Under the pieces are notes generated by a model, which was not told the DNA's origin, searched no databases, and worked only from the letters and a program-made list of their open reading frames with translations. A stretch of 64,000 nt of DNA from Henningerozyma blattae CBS 6284. Its lineage: Eukaryota > Ascomycota > Saccharomycetes > Saccharomycetales > Saccharomycetaceae. The position numbers and the translations under genes are program-made. The stretch covers positions 620,001-684,000 of the forward strand of contig NC_020189.1 of NCBI RefSeq assembly GCF_000315915.1, written 5' to 3'. Below, piece after piece: positions 18,434 to 29,774 of this stretch (position 1 is the first letter of the stretch; each line of letters starts with the position of its first letter).

Positions 18434-20235
18434 AGTCTATTTCTCCAACCGGATAACGTGCTTGAGAGTAGAATTAACAGTTTTTGAAAAATAACCAAAT
18501 ACACCAACAAGTTGTCCCATGTGTAAACGTTCTAGTACCCCATCAAGAGCGATAGTGCTAGCATCTGTAGATAAACTGTACTCGTCACCAGAAATAAACG
18601 GGGCTAGTACGGGTGCTGAGCATCAGTTTTGTTTTAGAGTAATAACCGCTTGATCTTGTTTCTTGGACCAATCACATTTTTTAGAAATAAATTCAATAAT
18701 AGGTTTGGACAACAATGAGCACTGAGGAATAAAATTCCTATAATAGTTTACCATTCCCAGAAAGGATTGAGCAGATTTAATTGTGTTTGGCGTGGGCATC
18801 TCTTTAACTGCTTGAATTTTTTTCTTGTTGTACCATAATACCGTTTTTACCCAATCTGAATCCTAGGAATTCTACAGACTCTTGTAAGAAATGACATTTC
18901 TTCTTTTTGCATACCAAACTTTCCTTCTTCAAGATTTGTAACACTTTGCGGATATCTTGAAGATGAGATTCCTTATCTTTCGAGGCAATTAGGATATCAT
19001 CTAAGTAAACAAAACAAAACATTAGGAATATTGCCTAATAACCGTTGCATGTATCTAGAAAAGGTAGCTGGGGCGTTACATAAGCCAAACTTCATTACTT
19101 TGTATTGATAGTGTCCAAAAGGGGTAGTAAAGCCGGTCATTTCTTCACTATCCGGATCTAGTGGAATCTGATGATAGCCCGAATGTAGATACAGAGTGGT
19201 AAAAAGAGCACAATCGCCGAGTTTACTTAACAAATCGTCTATTCGAGGTAATGGAAAGGGATCTTTAACTGTAACTTTGTTTAACTCTCTGAAATCGACA
19301 ACCATCCTAAAACTACCGTCTTTTTTCTTAACTAATAGTACAGGTGATGAGCATGGAGATTTACTCTTACTGATAAACTGATTTTTTAACAAATCTTCAA
19401 CAATTTGGCGGCATTCTTTCTCTAATTTCGGTGTTAAACGGTACGGAGCTAGACGAGGTGGTCGTCCTCCCTCCTTTAAGATAATCTCATGTGAGTATGA
19501 CTTAGTACCAGCATTAGGAGGAAGAGTATCAGTTACAGTAGTAGCAAAATCTTGGCGGATATCAGCAGGAAACAGCGTAAAGGAATCAGAGGCGAGGGTA
19601 GAATCTAGGGTAAGTACAAATACTTCGGCAAGTTCTGAACCATAATAATCAGGAATAGTGCCTTCGTGTAGACAATCAACAGCTATGGATAAGGATTCAG
19701 AGGGACATACTAAATCTAAGTGATCTTTCATAATAGGCCAACTGATCATGACACGGTCAGTGAGTTCGGGTGCCACATACGCGGCAACCTTGAGTAACTG
19801 ATCTTGGACTTGGATACTGCATGTGGTAGCCAGGGTTGATTGAGCAGATTCTCGAAGAGCACCTTTCCACTTAAATGGGGTTGCCGAATAGGTGGGCCAG
19901 TGGTGTTGAGCAACTAGGGAAGCACTTACAAATGAGGTGGGACTACCGGAGTCAAATAAAACAGTAACGGGAACATTATTAACAAGGCAACAGGGTTCTA
20001 AACGAGGACCAACGAGAGGTGTAGGTTCAGCAGAAAAGGTAGGAGCTACGGGATGTGGATGATCAACAACAGTAGGGATGTCAGAATCATGGTTGATTGG
20101 AGTGTCAGAGTCAGGATATACAGAAGGGTGTTGGGAATCAATATTAGCCATAGAAGAAGCGTTAGCAGTGGAAGCGGCTTGGGAGTGATCGAACTGAGGC
20201 GAATACGAAAGACGAGTGGTGACTAGCTTAGTCAC
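18434..20235 (-). pseudogene. Ty3/gypsy pol remnant: protease, RT and partial RNase H
   Basis: Reading on the minus strand, the aspartyl protease motif FDSGSPTSF is near 19950. RT follows, with KKDGSFRMVVDFRELNKVT, LHSGYHQI, PFGHYQYKVMKFGLCNAPATF and the catalytic YLDD box near 19000. A frameshift between LFC and VYLDD (about 19010), a second in an A run near 18815, and a stop in the RNase H region (about 18630) break the frame. RNase H begins (LSTDAS, GYFSKTVNST) but is cut off at about 18434 before its later catalytic residues. No integrase is present in the window. Confidence 0.88.
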
Positions 20236-20295
20236 GGTGTGAACGGTGTGATCTAGGCCTCGCGGAACGAGTGGAAGTTTTTGGGCGTTTAGCAG

Positions 20296-21042
20296 CTACA
20301 TGACCGCTAGAGAAACAGTGGAAACAGAGGTGGTTCTAAAAGCACAATTGACGACACTTTTCACGCCAGGAATCATCCGAGCTACGAGGAGGATAAGATG
20401 TGTTGTATCTGGAACGAGACGAAACACGGCGAGGAGTAGAAGAAATAGCCATAATGACATCACCATCGGCATCGATTGTAGGGGTGGAATTATCATCTAA
20501 TAATGGAGAGATACCAGGGTAGTAACAGCAGTGTTCTGCACGAATAGCCAACTGGGTTGCTTCGTAGAACGAAGATACGGTTCTTAAACGTAAGTCTTTG
20601 CGAGTTTTAACCCTTTAATGAAAAGATTGATTAAAACATCATCACTCAAGGAACGTGGTGGTAGAAGTTTGCGGTAACGGTCAAAGGTTGAAACGTAGGC
20701 TTCGATCTTGTCTTTTTGCGTTAACGAGGAAAGCTTCTGAATAACATTATAGGAGTCAAACTTACCTTGGAAGGCTTGTTTAAAAGTCTCTTTGAAGGTG
20801 TCAAAGGCCATTTCGGACACATCGTGATTGCCAGAGAAGGTCATGAACCAGTCTAAGGCCGGACCATATAAATTAGCAGCCAAATGACAGATACGTTCAT
20901 AATCGTTCGTAATACGTTTTACGACAAACTGCACTTCGAGGGATTGCAAAAAACTATGCAACTTGATAATATCTTTACGCTCACCGGTAAAGACATGAGG
21001 AACTTTAATTTCAACTGGCATGACAGCAACAGGAGAAGACAT
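20296..21042 (-). pseudogene. Ty3/gypsy gag remnant
   Basis: The frame begins with an ATG at 21042, 47 bp after the primer-binding site. The capsid-like part (about 150 residues: PHVFTGERKDIIKLHSFLQSLE, YGPALDWF) runs to a frameshift in an A run at about 20605. The reading continues in another frame (AIRAEHCCYYPG) to a Zn knuckle of the form C-x2-C-x4-H near 20305-20330, in which the last Cys is replaced by Arg and a stop precedes the knuckle. Not functional. Confidence 0.85.
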
Positions 21043-21088
21043 AGTGACAAAATAACCGAAACAGTGGGATAAAACAATAATAAAAATA

Positions 21089-21096
21089 CGCTACCA
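21089..21096 (-). other. Primer-binding site for initiator tRNA-Met
   Basis: On the minus strand the sequence TGGTAGCG follows the LTR end after two bases (CC). It is the complement of the 3' end of yeast initiator tRNA-Met, the primer used by Ty3. It fixes the element's direction and the inner LTR boundary at 21099. Confidence 0.85.
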
Positions 21097-21098
21097 GG

Positions 21099-21513
21099 TG
21101 TTGTAAATCAACTTAGGAGTACGATACACTTAAATAGTAATTACCAAAACTTAACTTAACAATCTTATTAACTTAACACCAGTTAATCCTTCGAATTTAC
21201 GAATATAATTGTTGTTTTTCTTAAACTAAATAACTATATGAAAGAACTATAAATTTATGTCTTAAGTCTGAAAAAGCTGGCCTTTAAATACTTTTCAAAG
21301 GCCAACGCCAGCTTTTCCATTTTACTTTAATTGGTCTGTTTATAAACTTACTTACAAGGGTAGGAGTGCACAGTTTGAGTAATGCTGGCTAACTAATAAA
21401 GATTATGCATTGAACCGATATTCACAGGTATGCAACTAGCAGTTGCTCAGTGTTGTGTACAATTTCTAGTTAGCAACTTGTAGATGAGTATAAAGTCGAT
21501 CTCGTCTACAACA
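21099..21513 (-). repeat. Ty3-type 5' LTR, minus orientation (415 bp)
   Basis: On the minus strand it starts TGTTGTAGACG and ends TTTACAACA, giving 7-bp terminal inverted repeats (TGTTGTA/TACAACA). It is placed correctly before the primer-binding site and gag. Its outer end is 16 bp from the first base of the tRNA-Gln gene. Confidence 0.9.
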
Positions 21514-21529
21514 ATTTCCAAGAAAAACG

Positions 21530-21601
21530 GGTCCTATAGTGTAGTGGTTATCACTTTCGGTTTTGATCCGGACAACCCCGGTTCGAATCCGGGTAGGACC
21601 T
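21530..21601 (+). tRNA. tRNA-Gln (UUG)
   Basis: This is a complete cloverleaf without intron: acceptor stem GGTCCTA/TAGGACC, D arm with box A TAGTGTAGTGG, anticodon stem and loop TTTTGAT with anticodon TTG, and T arm CCCCGGTTCGAATCCGGGG-type with box B. The discriminator base is T (U) at 21601, as in yeast tRNA-Gln, and a T tract follows as Pol III terminator. The body is nearly identical to S. cerevisiae tRNA-Gln(UUG), with base-paired changes in the acceptor stem. It is the likely target that attracted the Ty3 element. Confidence 0.96.
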
Positions 21602-22818
21602 TTTCTTTTTACAAATTTCCGTGTAGTCACGTGATTAATTTTTTCTATATAAGTGAAATATTAAACAAAGCTCAATGACCATAATAGATACTAATACTAC
21701 TATCAAGTTCCAACTTAGTAATTCATGCTTCCAAAAAGGAGCAATATGGTTTCAGTGTGGAGCAAGGTAAATAATTATTTAAGCGTATATAAGTCAACTA
21801 TTGTAGATTTTATATTGTTGTTCCTATTATGTCACATAAAATTTAGAGGCGTAGTAGATGATACTAATATATTTAATGAAGAGTAATCCAAAAGAAAGAA
21901 GGTAGGGTCCCGTTACTATATGAATAACACTCAACAGCTATTCTGTATAATTATACATAATCTCCTAAATTCATAGTTTGATCTGCAAAAACTTTTAATT
22001 GCATGACATGCCTTATTAACTAACTAAGCTAACTTAAATTTCTTCACCTCCCTTGCTAGTTCAAAGAAATTTGGCACTTGATATATGCCCTAGTACCTTG
22101 AATATATGTCACTTCAACAACTCTCTAAGCTTATCACCTACGATCTTCGTTCAATACATAATTTCAATTTCATTTTCTCCCTTAAAATTTTTTTATTTCC
22201 TAATATTGATAACAGCTAACTTAATAACCTAATTTTTTTTAGTTGATCTAAATGCCAGAGACATATGGATTTTATGATGATGCAAATTTCAGGCACATTA
22301 GCACCGCCCCAAGAAAAAGGCGCAGCACATACATTTTCGGAAAACATTACATATTCGGCTTAGCCTGAATATATTGAAAAACAACATACAAAACACATTT
22401 ACTAATATAGTTTAAAACGAGAAAATATAGATATTATTAGCTAAACAGATTATACAGCTTCGAATTTTCCATTTTTGATATATAGATCTCTCGACAAGAA
22501 TCATAATCATACGCCCCTCTTTTTTTTATCTATATCACTATTGACTAACTTCACATCTTATTTACCGATAATATCGTAGTTGCTAAATATAGTTTTTTAG
22601 AATACATTTGTATAATAATTAGTGGTCGCTCATAAAGAACCAAGCCTCTTAAGGTGGTTAAGAACAGCCGCCGAAACATGCACTCATTTGCCTCCACTCT
22701 TGAGCCAAAAGATTATATAAAGAAACTATTTTTACCGCCTAGATCTACAAAGTCTAATCTTGTTAACCCTAAAACCCTCCAACCCTCTTTTCCTCTCTCA
22801 CCAACCCTCGCATATTCC
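21602..22818. other. Intergenic region between tRNA-Gln and the CYSTM gene
   Basis: After the Pol III terminator there is no supported gene. A GTCACGTG (Cbf1/CDEI-like) site lies at about 21625-21632, and CCCCT at 22514-22518 may be a stress element. A URS1 core is at 22666-22674 and a TATATAAAG box near 22715-22722, both suited to the CYSTM gene. The ancestral LYS14 position is near here, but no zinc-cluster regulator gene was seen. Confidence 0.5.
22666..22674 (+). promoter_or_regulatory. Candidate URS1 (Ume6) site AGCCGCCGA
   Basis: AGCCGCCGA equals the core of URS1 (TAGCCGCCGA), the Ume6 binding site. It lies about 145 bp before the CYSTM ATG and about 45 bp before its likely TATA box. 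It suggests repression in mitotic growth or coupling to nutrient and meiotic control. Confidence 0.45.
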
Positions 22819-23001
22819 ATGGGCTATTATCAACAACAACCGGCTCCGGCATACTATCAACAACCTCAAGCTATATATGTTCAACAACCACAACCTGTAT
22901 ATGTCCAGCAAGCACCTCCAAAACAAAACAATGGTTGCATGTCAGGCTTCTGTGCAGGTTTATGCTGTTGTTGCTTGTTAGAAACATGCTGTTTACTATA
23001 A
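22819..23001 (+). CDS. Small CYSTM-domain tail-anchored membrane protein
   Basis: This is a 60-residue protein. The N-terminal 37 residues are rich in Gln, Pro and Tyr (MGYYQQQPAPAYYQQPQ), and the C-terminal CYSTM module has a Cys-rich hydrophobic helix (CMSGFCAGLCCCCLLETCCLL). Such proteins sit in the plasma membrane, are often palmitoylated and are linked to stress tolerance. Length and place next to the YBR056W homologue and ARO3 match the S. cerevisiae pair YBR056W-A/YDR034W-B. The frame is open upstream through an ATG at 22678, but a TATA box at about 22715 and the usual short form favour 22819. Confidence 0.8.
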   Translation: MGYYQQQPAPAYYQQPQAIYVQQPQPVYVQQAPPKQNNGCMSGFCAGLCCCCLLETCCLL

Positions 23002-23011
23002 TTCATATTTT

Positions 23012-23065
23012 TGCTCCGCCGGGATTCGAACCCGCATCTTCCGTTATCCCGGAAACGGTCCTTTT
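23012..23065 (-). pseudogene. Orphan Pol III box B / tRNA-like 3' half
   Basis: On the minus strand there is a perfect box B (GGGTTCGAATCCC) preceded by GGAAGATGC and followed by GGCGGAGCA and a run of A. It looks like the T arm and 3' acceptor strand of a tRNA. A hairpin CCGTT/AACGG with an 8-base loop lies in the anticodon-arm place. I could not find a matching 5' acceptor strand (TGCTCCG or GCTCCGC), a normal 7-base anticodon loop or a box A upstream, so it is probably a tRNA relic. An unusual intron-containing tRNA is possible. Confidence 0.35.
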
Positions 23066-24627
<1,562 letters not shown>

Positions 24628-25364
24628 GAATATTTAATAAAATAAAATAAAATAAAAAAAAAAAATAGAATTACTCTCATATTTATTCATTGCCCCAAAT
24701 AATATTTATTTATTTTTTTAATACTAATAATAATATAGATTTATAATTTTTATTATTTTGATCTTTTTCTAGATGCACTATTCATTTTATGACTTCAACT
24801 GTGGGAAAAGGAACATATGCTTCTAAACAGAAAAAATATCATCTGCTCTGGATAATATTTTATATATCTCAACTTATTAAAAAAAAATATGAGGAATAAT
24901 AAGTAAAATTAAATAGAGATTGTATACATATCATATACTAAAATGAGATGGGAAAAAATTATCTAATAATAGAAATTAAGGATACTAAGTAAAAGTTTTG
25001 TAACAAAGATATTTAAAATGAAAGAATAAAGAGCAAAAAATTATGTCGACTCTAAAATTGATGGTCCATATTTTATAGAGCTAGAAAATCAGTGTAATAA
25101 TTAAAAAAAAAGGATAGGAATGAGTGCTAGAGATTAAATATAAATATTTGATGGATGTTCATACGGTATGTATTTATATATTGTTCATGGGTGGAATTGT
25201 CAATCTGGAGGGCATAAATATTAGGATAGGATAGCGAAATATTTGGTAAATTTTATAGATTAAGTTTAAGCATATATTGAAAAGAAAAATTTAAGTGTAA
25301 CAAACATTGTGGAATTTTTAATAATTTTTAAAATATTGGCTTACTTGATAATAAAATTCAGTTT
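24628..25364. terminator. Convergent 3' region between ARO3 and MUM2
   Basis: AT-rich stretch with an (AAAAT)n run just after the ARO3 stop (24636-24670) and many TATATA-like strings. No frame or RNA is supported. It is longer (737 bp) than a typical yeast convergent spacer. Confidence 0.4.
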
Positions 25365-26555
25365 CTAACATTTGACTTCTTCCTTCAAAGAATTAATTTG
25401 TTGCTGTAATACTTCATTTTCTTGTTTAAGTAAACCTAGCTCAATTTGTTTTTCTTTTGAATGTGCATACGATAGGTTTTTTGATAATTCTTGATTTTCT
25501 TTAGTCAAAGTTTCTAATTGAATAACAACTTTTTCAGATATTTTTTTAAGATCTGTCTCACCGTCTTTTAATAATGGATTTTCTGGATCTAACGCTACTG
25601 CAGCTAAAACATTTTCCAAATTTTTATTAACTTCTGCTAACTCATTTTCTTTAATTTGTAACTTATTTGTCAAATAGCGGAAAGCTTCTGGGATTGTTGT
25701 TGGATGTCTAGTGCTCAATTCATCTATTTTATTAAATGGTTTCTTCGATATTTGGTTGGATGCTAGTCTACGGTTATTGAGTTGTTCTTGTAGGTACTCA
25801 TATTCTTTTTCTAACTTATCAAGTTGTGTCTGTTTAACTTGTAATTGCAAAATCAAAGAATTTGAACTGTTATTAAAGTTGTTATGAGGTGCTATCGTGC
25901 CACTAGTAGGGGTATTAATGTTTGAATTATTTTTCAATGCCTGACCCTGTTGAGAAAATGATCCAATACGGCTTTGACTACCAGTGTGTAGCATAGTTGT
26001 ATTATTATTATTATCTAAAGCAGGTGTAGCTCTTAGAATGTTGCTATTGATTGCATTACTGTTACTATTTTCCCTTAAAGAGTAGCCATTAAAATTAGAC
26101 ACAATGTTGTAATCCTGAATTTGGTATGGTAGTCCAGAACCTCTGTTATCAATACTTATATTATTATTATTACCTGCAGTACTGCTACTATTACTATTAA
26201 CTGGTTGCATGCTATATCCTTGGCGAGTCATTGATTCTTGCATTAATCCTCTTTGTAAATTAGAATTATCCAGAATATTATTATTGCTACTTAATCGTGA
26301 CATATCATTCCAAACCGAACCTGCAGTTGGTGTCGCCATGTTCCGTAGATCATTGGGATCTTGCTGATTTAAGTGTGTTTGAGGTTGAGACTGAGCTTGT
26401 TGTTGGTTTTGGGAATTAAAATATCCATATTGATTGTAGGGAACTCCATTATTAGAAACATGCTGAATGGATTGTGGAACTTGTTGTTGATTTATATAAT
26501 TATATGCACCAGTCAATGGTGTATGATTGGACTGATCATAATTTATATAATTCAT
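25365..26555 (-). CDS. MUM2: Mum2, m6A mRNA methylation complex and meiosis factor
   Basis: Mum2 is the WTAP-like subunit of the yeast Mum2-Ime4-Slz1 complex that methylates mRNA in meiosis; it is needed for premeiotic DNA replication and also binds Orc2. From the ATG at 26555 (the frame runs 4 codons further to a TTG) the product has 396 residues. An N-terminal 210 residues are Asn-, Gln- and Ser-rich and disordered. A C-terminal coiled coil (about 225-396: LQLQVKQTQLDKLEKEYEYLQEQL, NENLAEVNKNLENVL region, KQENEVLQQQINSLKEEV) corresponds to the WTAP/Mum2 domain. S. cerevisiae Mum2 has about 366 residues and YBR057C is next to UBP14 (YBR058C), as here. Confidence 0.85.
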   Translation of the reverse strand: MNYINYDQSNHTPLTGAYNYINQQQVPQSIQHVSNNGVPYNQYGYFNSQNQQQAQSQPQTHLNQQDPNDLRNMATPTAGSVWNDMSRLSSNNNILDNSNLQRGLMQESMTRQGYSMQPVNSNSSSTAGNNNNISIDNRGSGLPYQIQDYNIVSNFNGYSLRENSNSNAINSNILRATPALDNNNNTTMLHTGSQSRIGSFSQQGQALKNNSNINTPTSGTIAPHNNFNNSSNSLILQLQVKQTQLDKLEKEYEYLQEQLNNRRLASNQISKKPFNKIDELSTRHPTTIPEAFRYLTNKLQIKENELAEVNKNLENVLAAVALDPENPLLKDGETDLKKISEKVVIQLETLTKENQELSKNLSYAHSKEKQIELGLLKQENEVLQQQINSLKEEVKC

Positions 26556-26994
26556 TTCTTCAAACAAAACGCTAAACGGATCAATCTTAAAGAGTTGCGT
26601 GAAACTACTGGCTTCCTTTGTTGATTATACCACTGTTGATCACAAATATATAGTTTTAAAGGTGCTAAAATGGTAACTTACCTCAAATCAAAAATGTAAA
26701 ACGTTCTTGAAGATCTTTTATAACGTGAATTCAATCCTGTAAAAATAATGTATTTTTTTCCAGCAAACAAGCGGTAAATTCGATAATGCGGCTCCTGCAA
26801 ATCGAAGTTATGACAGTAATTTTAATAAAAGTGTCATAAAAAACGAAGAATTAAGAAAAAGCAGAAAATATATAAGCCATTATTACATAAATATGATATT
26901 TATAGTTTGTGATTTTCTTTACTATAAATGCCATTTATATGTGCTCTATTATGATATAAAGAAATTAGTAAAAGTAGCAATGTTACAAAAGCAA
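26556..26994. other. MUM2 upstream region and UBP14 3' flank
   Basis: No gene is supported. The 439 bp serve as MUM2 promoter and UBP14 terminator. A TTATAACG/ATATATAA-rich middle is seen, but no URS1 core, although MUM2 acts in meiosis. Confidence 0.4.
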
Positions 26995-29352
26995 TTACCA
27001 ATCTGATGTTCTAGAATAGAAAAATATATAACCATTCTTCTGGACTTCTTTCAAACTGTCTGCAATGACAATTTTTTCATCATTATATAATACCCAGGAT
27101 AATTTGCCATCTACTATTTTTCTAATAAATGCAACATAATGCCCTGAATGGGCTGACTGTCCCTTATGGCAGACAACAGCAGTTAGCTTATAAGGGACAT
27201 GGTTTAAATTACCATAATTGTCTTTATTATTGTTTTTAGTTGTAGGTTCTTCCTTTGGAAGCTCACCATCATCATCCATATTATTGAATACCCATTCAAC
27301 GCTTCGATTTACGTCGCCACTATTTAGGATAAGAGCTTTACGGCAAAGCTTTGGATCGAGACCCATTGAAAGCATAGAATTTAAAGAATTTGGATCAATA
27401 TCATTCTTAGCTGAGCCAGAAGCCTTTGGAGGAATAAATTCATCGTTAATATCTGGATCTTCAATATGTTGAAATAGCCAGTTAGTAGCTGCTTCTAAAT
27501 CACAGTTGTCTGTAGCATACAACGATCTTGAAACTGCATTTAAGGTAAATCCCATTTCCATCATCTGAGAGGCAAGCATTTCGTTTGGTTTAAATTCTGA
27601 CTCACTGTCAGAACCAGCATCATCTAATAAAGTTTCTAATTCTGGATTATATCCGCCAGATATATATTGCGACATATCCAATAAGTCAGTTTCCGCAACC
27701 GAATTATCCAGACCTGGAATTGTTAAGATATTGTTTGTTTTAACAGGGGTCCAGTTTACTAATTTAATTCTAATTGGACTAATTATCAATGTATCAGGCA
27801 ATGTTTTAAAAGAAGGAGTTTTTGTAGCTAATGTAACTTCTTTACACTTCGGACAGTTGAATTCAATTGAAGTACCTTGAAAATAAGAATGAATTCTTTC
27901 TAATAAGTCTTGTGGTTCTGTATTTTCTATTAGAGGTAACTGTATGGCTTCACATGGTTCAGTCATGTACTTTACTCCCTTACATTTTTGGCATTGGATT
28001 TTGTCCTCCATAATAAATCTCATTGTATCATTTGGATTATTGGCCGTGTTAAAGATTTTGTTATCCAAAACATCAATCATGTAAGTCAAAAATTCCATTG
28101 CATCTTGCTGTCTATTACTAGAAAATTCATTATGCGAGCCACCGATACATTTTTTAAATGCAGTGGGTTTAATACCATTAGGATATAAATCTGATTCAAT
28201 TTTCATTGCATTTGTTAGCTTGAGAAGTTGACATTTTAAATTATTCGATGGGTAAACAACACTTAATGGGAATTCGGTGCCAAGCTCTTCCACTGACCAA
28301 TTCGGGATACCTCCATTGTAGAAACATTGCAAAATTGAATTCAGATAGCAGGAATTACCCAAGTTGATTAATCCAACACCAAAGTCGTCACCAGCTTTCA
28401 AACTTTTTAACTCTTTACCTTCAGAATCAACCATTTGGAAGTTCCAATTCATATTTTGCTCAACTTGTAATTCGACTAAAGTCTTTTCGCTAGCAGCTAC
28501 GTTATCCAAATTGATACCATACTGGGATAATACTTTTTTAAATGTCGATAAATTATCAAATTTTACATCATCATCACATTCGTAACAATATATATCACTC
28601 GACTTATCACTTAATGATCCCAATTTTACTGCCACAGGATGGGATTTACTATCTTCATAATGCCTTAAAGCATGTGAATTACCTTCAATACCAACTTGTT
28701 CCCTACCACAGCCAACATTACCACAATGTAAACATAGCCATAAGTTTTCTTTTAAATCACAAGATTTGCACTTATGTAAATTAATATTTGATGATGTTGT
28801 TGATATATTATTTTGGATTTCTTTAATATGCTTACATGTGTTGATTTCTAATTGCCAGCTATTAGTCTGATCAACTAAATGTTGAGATTTTGCTTTTAAG
28901 ATTAGATCCACTTTTTCTTGTACAAAAGGTGGTATTGTTGAGCCGTCATAAGATGCCATCACAACTTTGAAAGATTCTTCATTAGACGCCCACTTTGTAA
29001 TTTGCCATAAGGTATCGAACAATTCATCTTCTGTCTTATCAACAATTTGCAGCTTTAGCTTTTTATTATTTGAATCATCAGAAGTCTTTTTTGGATCCGT
29101 TACTTTTTTAACTTTAGCAATTGTGAAAAATGTTGTATGAGAACTATCACATGAATTTTTAGTGACATCTTTATGTAAACTAACATGTCTTTCACAAGTT
29201 GGCTGCCAACATCTGAAACAAATATTCAATTTATGCATACTATCAGTTATTTCATGCTGATGACAGTCATTTATAGGAGTTTCATAACAATATATACATT
29301 CTTCCTTCGAAATAACCGATGGAATAGATACACTAGCTAAAATTTCTGTCAT
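26995..29352 (-). CDS. UBP14: Ubiquitin-specific protease Ubp14 (isopeptidase T)
   Basis: Ubp14 disassembles unanchored polyubiquitin chains so that ubiquitin is recycled and the proteasome is not blocked. The 785-residue product has an N-terminal variant zinc finger (about 20-60), a ZnF-UBP domain (about 173-270: CKSCDLKENLWLCLHCGNVGCG with SHPVAVKLGS), and the USP catalytic core with nucleophile Cys335 in NLGNSCYLNSILQCF. Two UBA domains follow around 590-690 (MMEMGFTLNAVSRSLYATDNCDLEAATNWLF and MLSMGLDPKLCRKAL), and the catalytic His lies in HSGHYVAFIRK near the end. Length equals the usual Ubp14. YBR058C lies between MUM2 and AKL1 in S. cerevisiae. It starts at the first ATG. Confidence 0.95.
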   Translation of the reverse strand: MTEILASVSIPSVISKEECIYCYETPINDCHQHEITDSMHKLNICFRCWQPTCERHVSLHKDVTKNSCDSSHTTFFTIAKVKKVTDPKKTSDDSNNKKLKLQIVDKTEDELFDTLWQITKWASNEESFKVVMASYDGSTIPPFVQEKVDLILKAKSQHLVDQTNSWQLEINTCKHIKEIQNNISTTSSNINLHKCKSCDLKENLWLCLHCGNVGCGREQVGIEGNSHALRHYEDSKSHPVAVKLGSLSDKSSDIYCYECDDDVKFDNLSTFKKVLSQYGINLDNVAASEKTLVELQVEQNMNWNFQMVDSEGKELKSLKAGDDFGVGLINLGNSCYLNSILQCFYNGGIPNWSVEELGTEFPLSVVYPSNNLKCQLLKLTNAMKIESDLYPNGIKPTAFKKCIGGSHNEFSSNRQQDAMEFLTYMIDVLDNKIFNTANNPNDTMRFIMEDKIQCQKCKGVKYMTEPCEAIQLPLIENTEPQDLLERIHSYFQGTSIEFNCPKCKEVTLATKTPSFKTLPDTLIISPIRIKLVNWTPVKTNNILTIPGLDNSVAETDLLDMSQYISGGYNPELETLLDDAGSDSESEFKPNEMLASQMMEMGFTLNAVSRSLYATDNCDLEAATNWLFQHIEDPDINDEFIPPKASGSAKNDIDPNSLNSMLSMGLDPKLCRKALILNSGDVNRSVEWVFNNMDDDGELPKEEPTTKNNNKDNYGNLNHVPYKLTAVVCHKGQSAHSGHYVAFIRKIVDGKLSWVLYNDEKIVIADSLKEVQKNGYIFFYSRTSDW

Positions 29353-29774
29353 TGTTTGGTATTAATAAAATTTAGTTGGTATTATTCTTTTAGTTTATTT
29401 AGATCAATTGCGTATATATATCTGATTTTAATAATCACCTAATATTCTTCATCTTAAAGAAAGTCACAGCCATTTGAAAAAATCACAGAATACGTATGAC
29501 ATAAATTATTCACTCCTAAAAATAAGGCTCTTTGATTTCGGAAATTTTACATGAGGCTTTAAAAAATTTCAATGAAGGGTTACAAAGTAGGAAACCCTAA
29601 AAATAAATCATCAAGCGATGATTTTTCCAAATGTAATTATATATTAATTTGTAGAATATATATCTGGTATTTTATTCAAATGTGTATATTAAATATATGT
29701 ACAAGGTAGCAAGAATCATTTATTAATTAATCGTATACATGGATGCCAGAATTATGCCAAATTATTATCCACGA
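29353..29774. other. UBP14 upstream region and EHD3 3' flank
   Basis: AT-rich, no open frame. A short hairpin (ATCATC AAGC GATGAT) lies near 29608-29623. The small gene TSC3, which lies next to UBP14 in S. cerevisiae, was looked for here and not found. Confidence 0.4.

Larger units (their letters stand above)
18070..21513 (-). mobile_element. Decayed Ty3/gypsy retrotransposon with inverted LTRs
   Basis: The coding strand is minus: an LTR at 21513-21099, primer-binding site at 21096-21089, gag from 21042, then protease, reverse transcriptase and the first part of RNase H. The body ends abruptly inside RNase H at about 18434. The rest of RNase H, the integrase and a normal 3' LTR are missing. 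Instead the body abuts an LTR copy in the opposite orientation (18070-18433, plus strand). Outer flanks TTTTC and ATTTC differ at one base of a possible 5-bp target duplication. The element ends 16 bp from the tRNA-Gln gene, the hallmark of Ty3-type Pol III targeting. Several frameshifts and stops make it inactive. Confidence 0.88.

Noticed and set aside
21625..21740. Possible point centromere: GTCACGTG followed at about 90 bp by a TTCATGCTTCCAAAA string
   Set aside because: CDEIII requires the central CCG, which is CCA here, and the interval is not AT-rich enough for CDEII. GTCACGTG also occurs at about 47744, so it is more likely a Cbf1 site.
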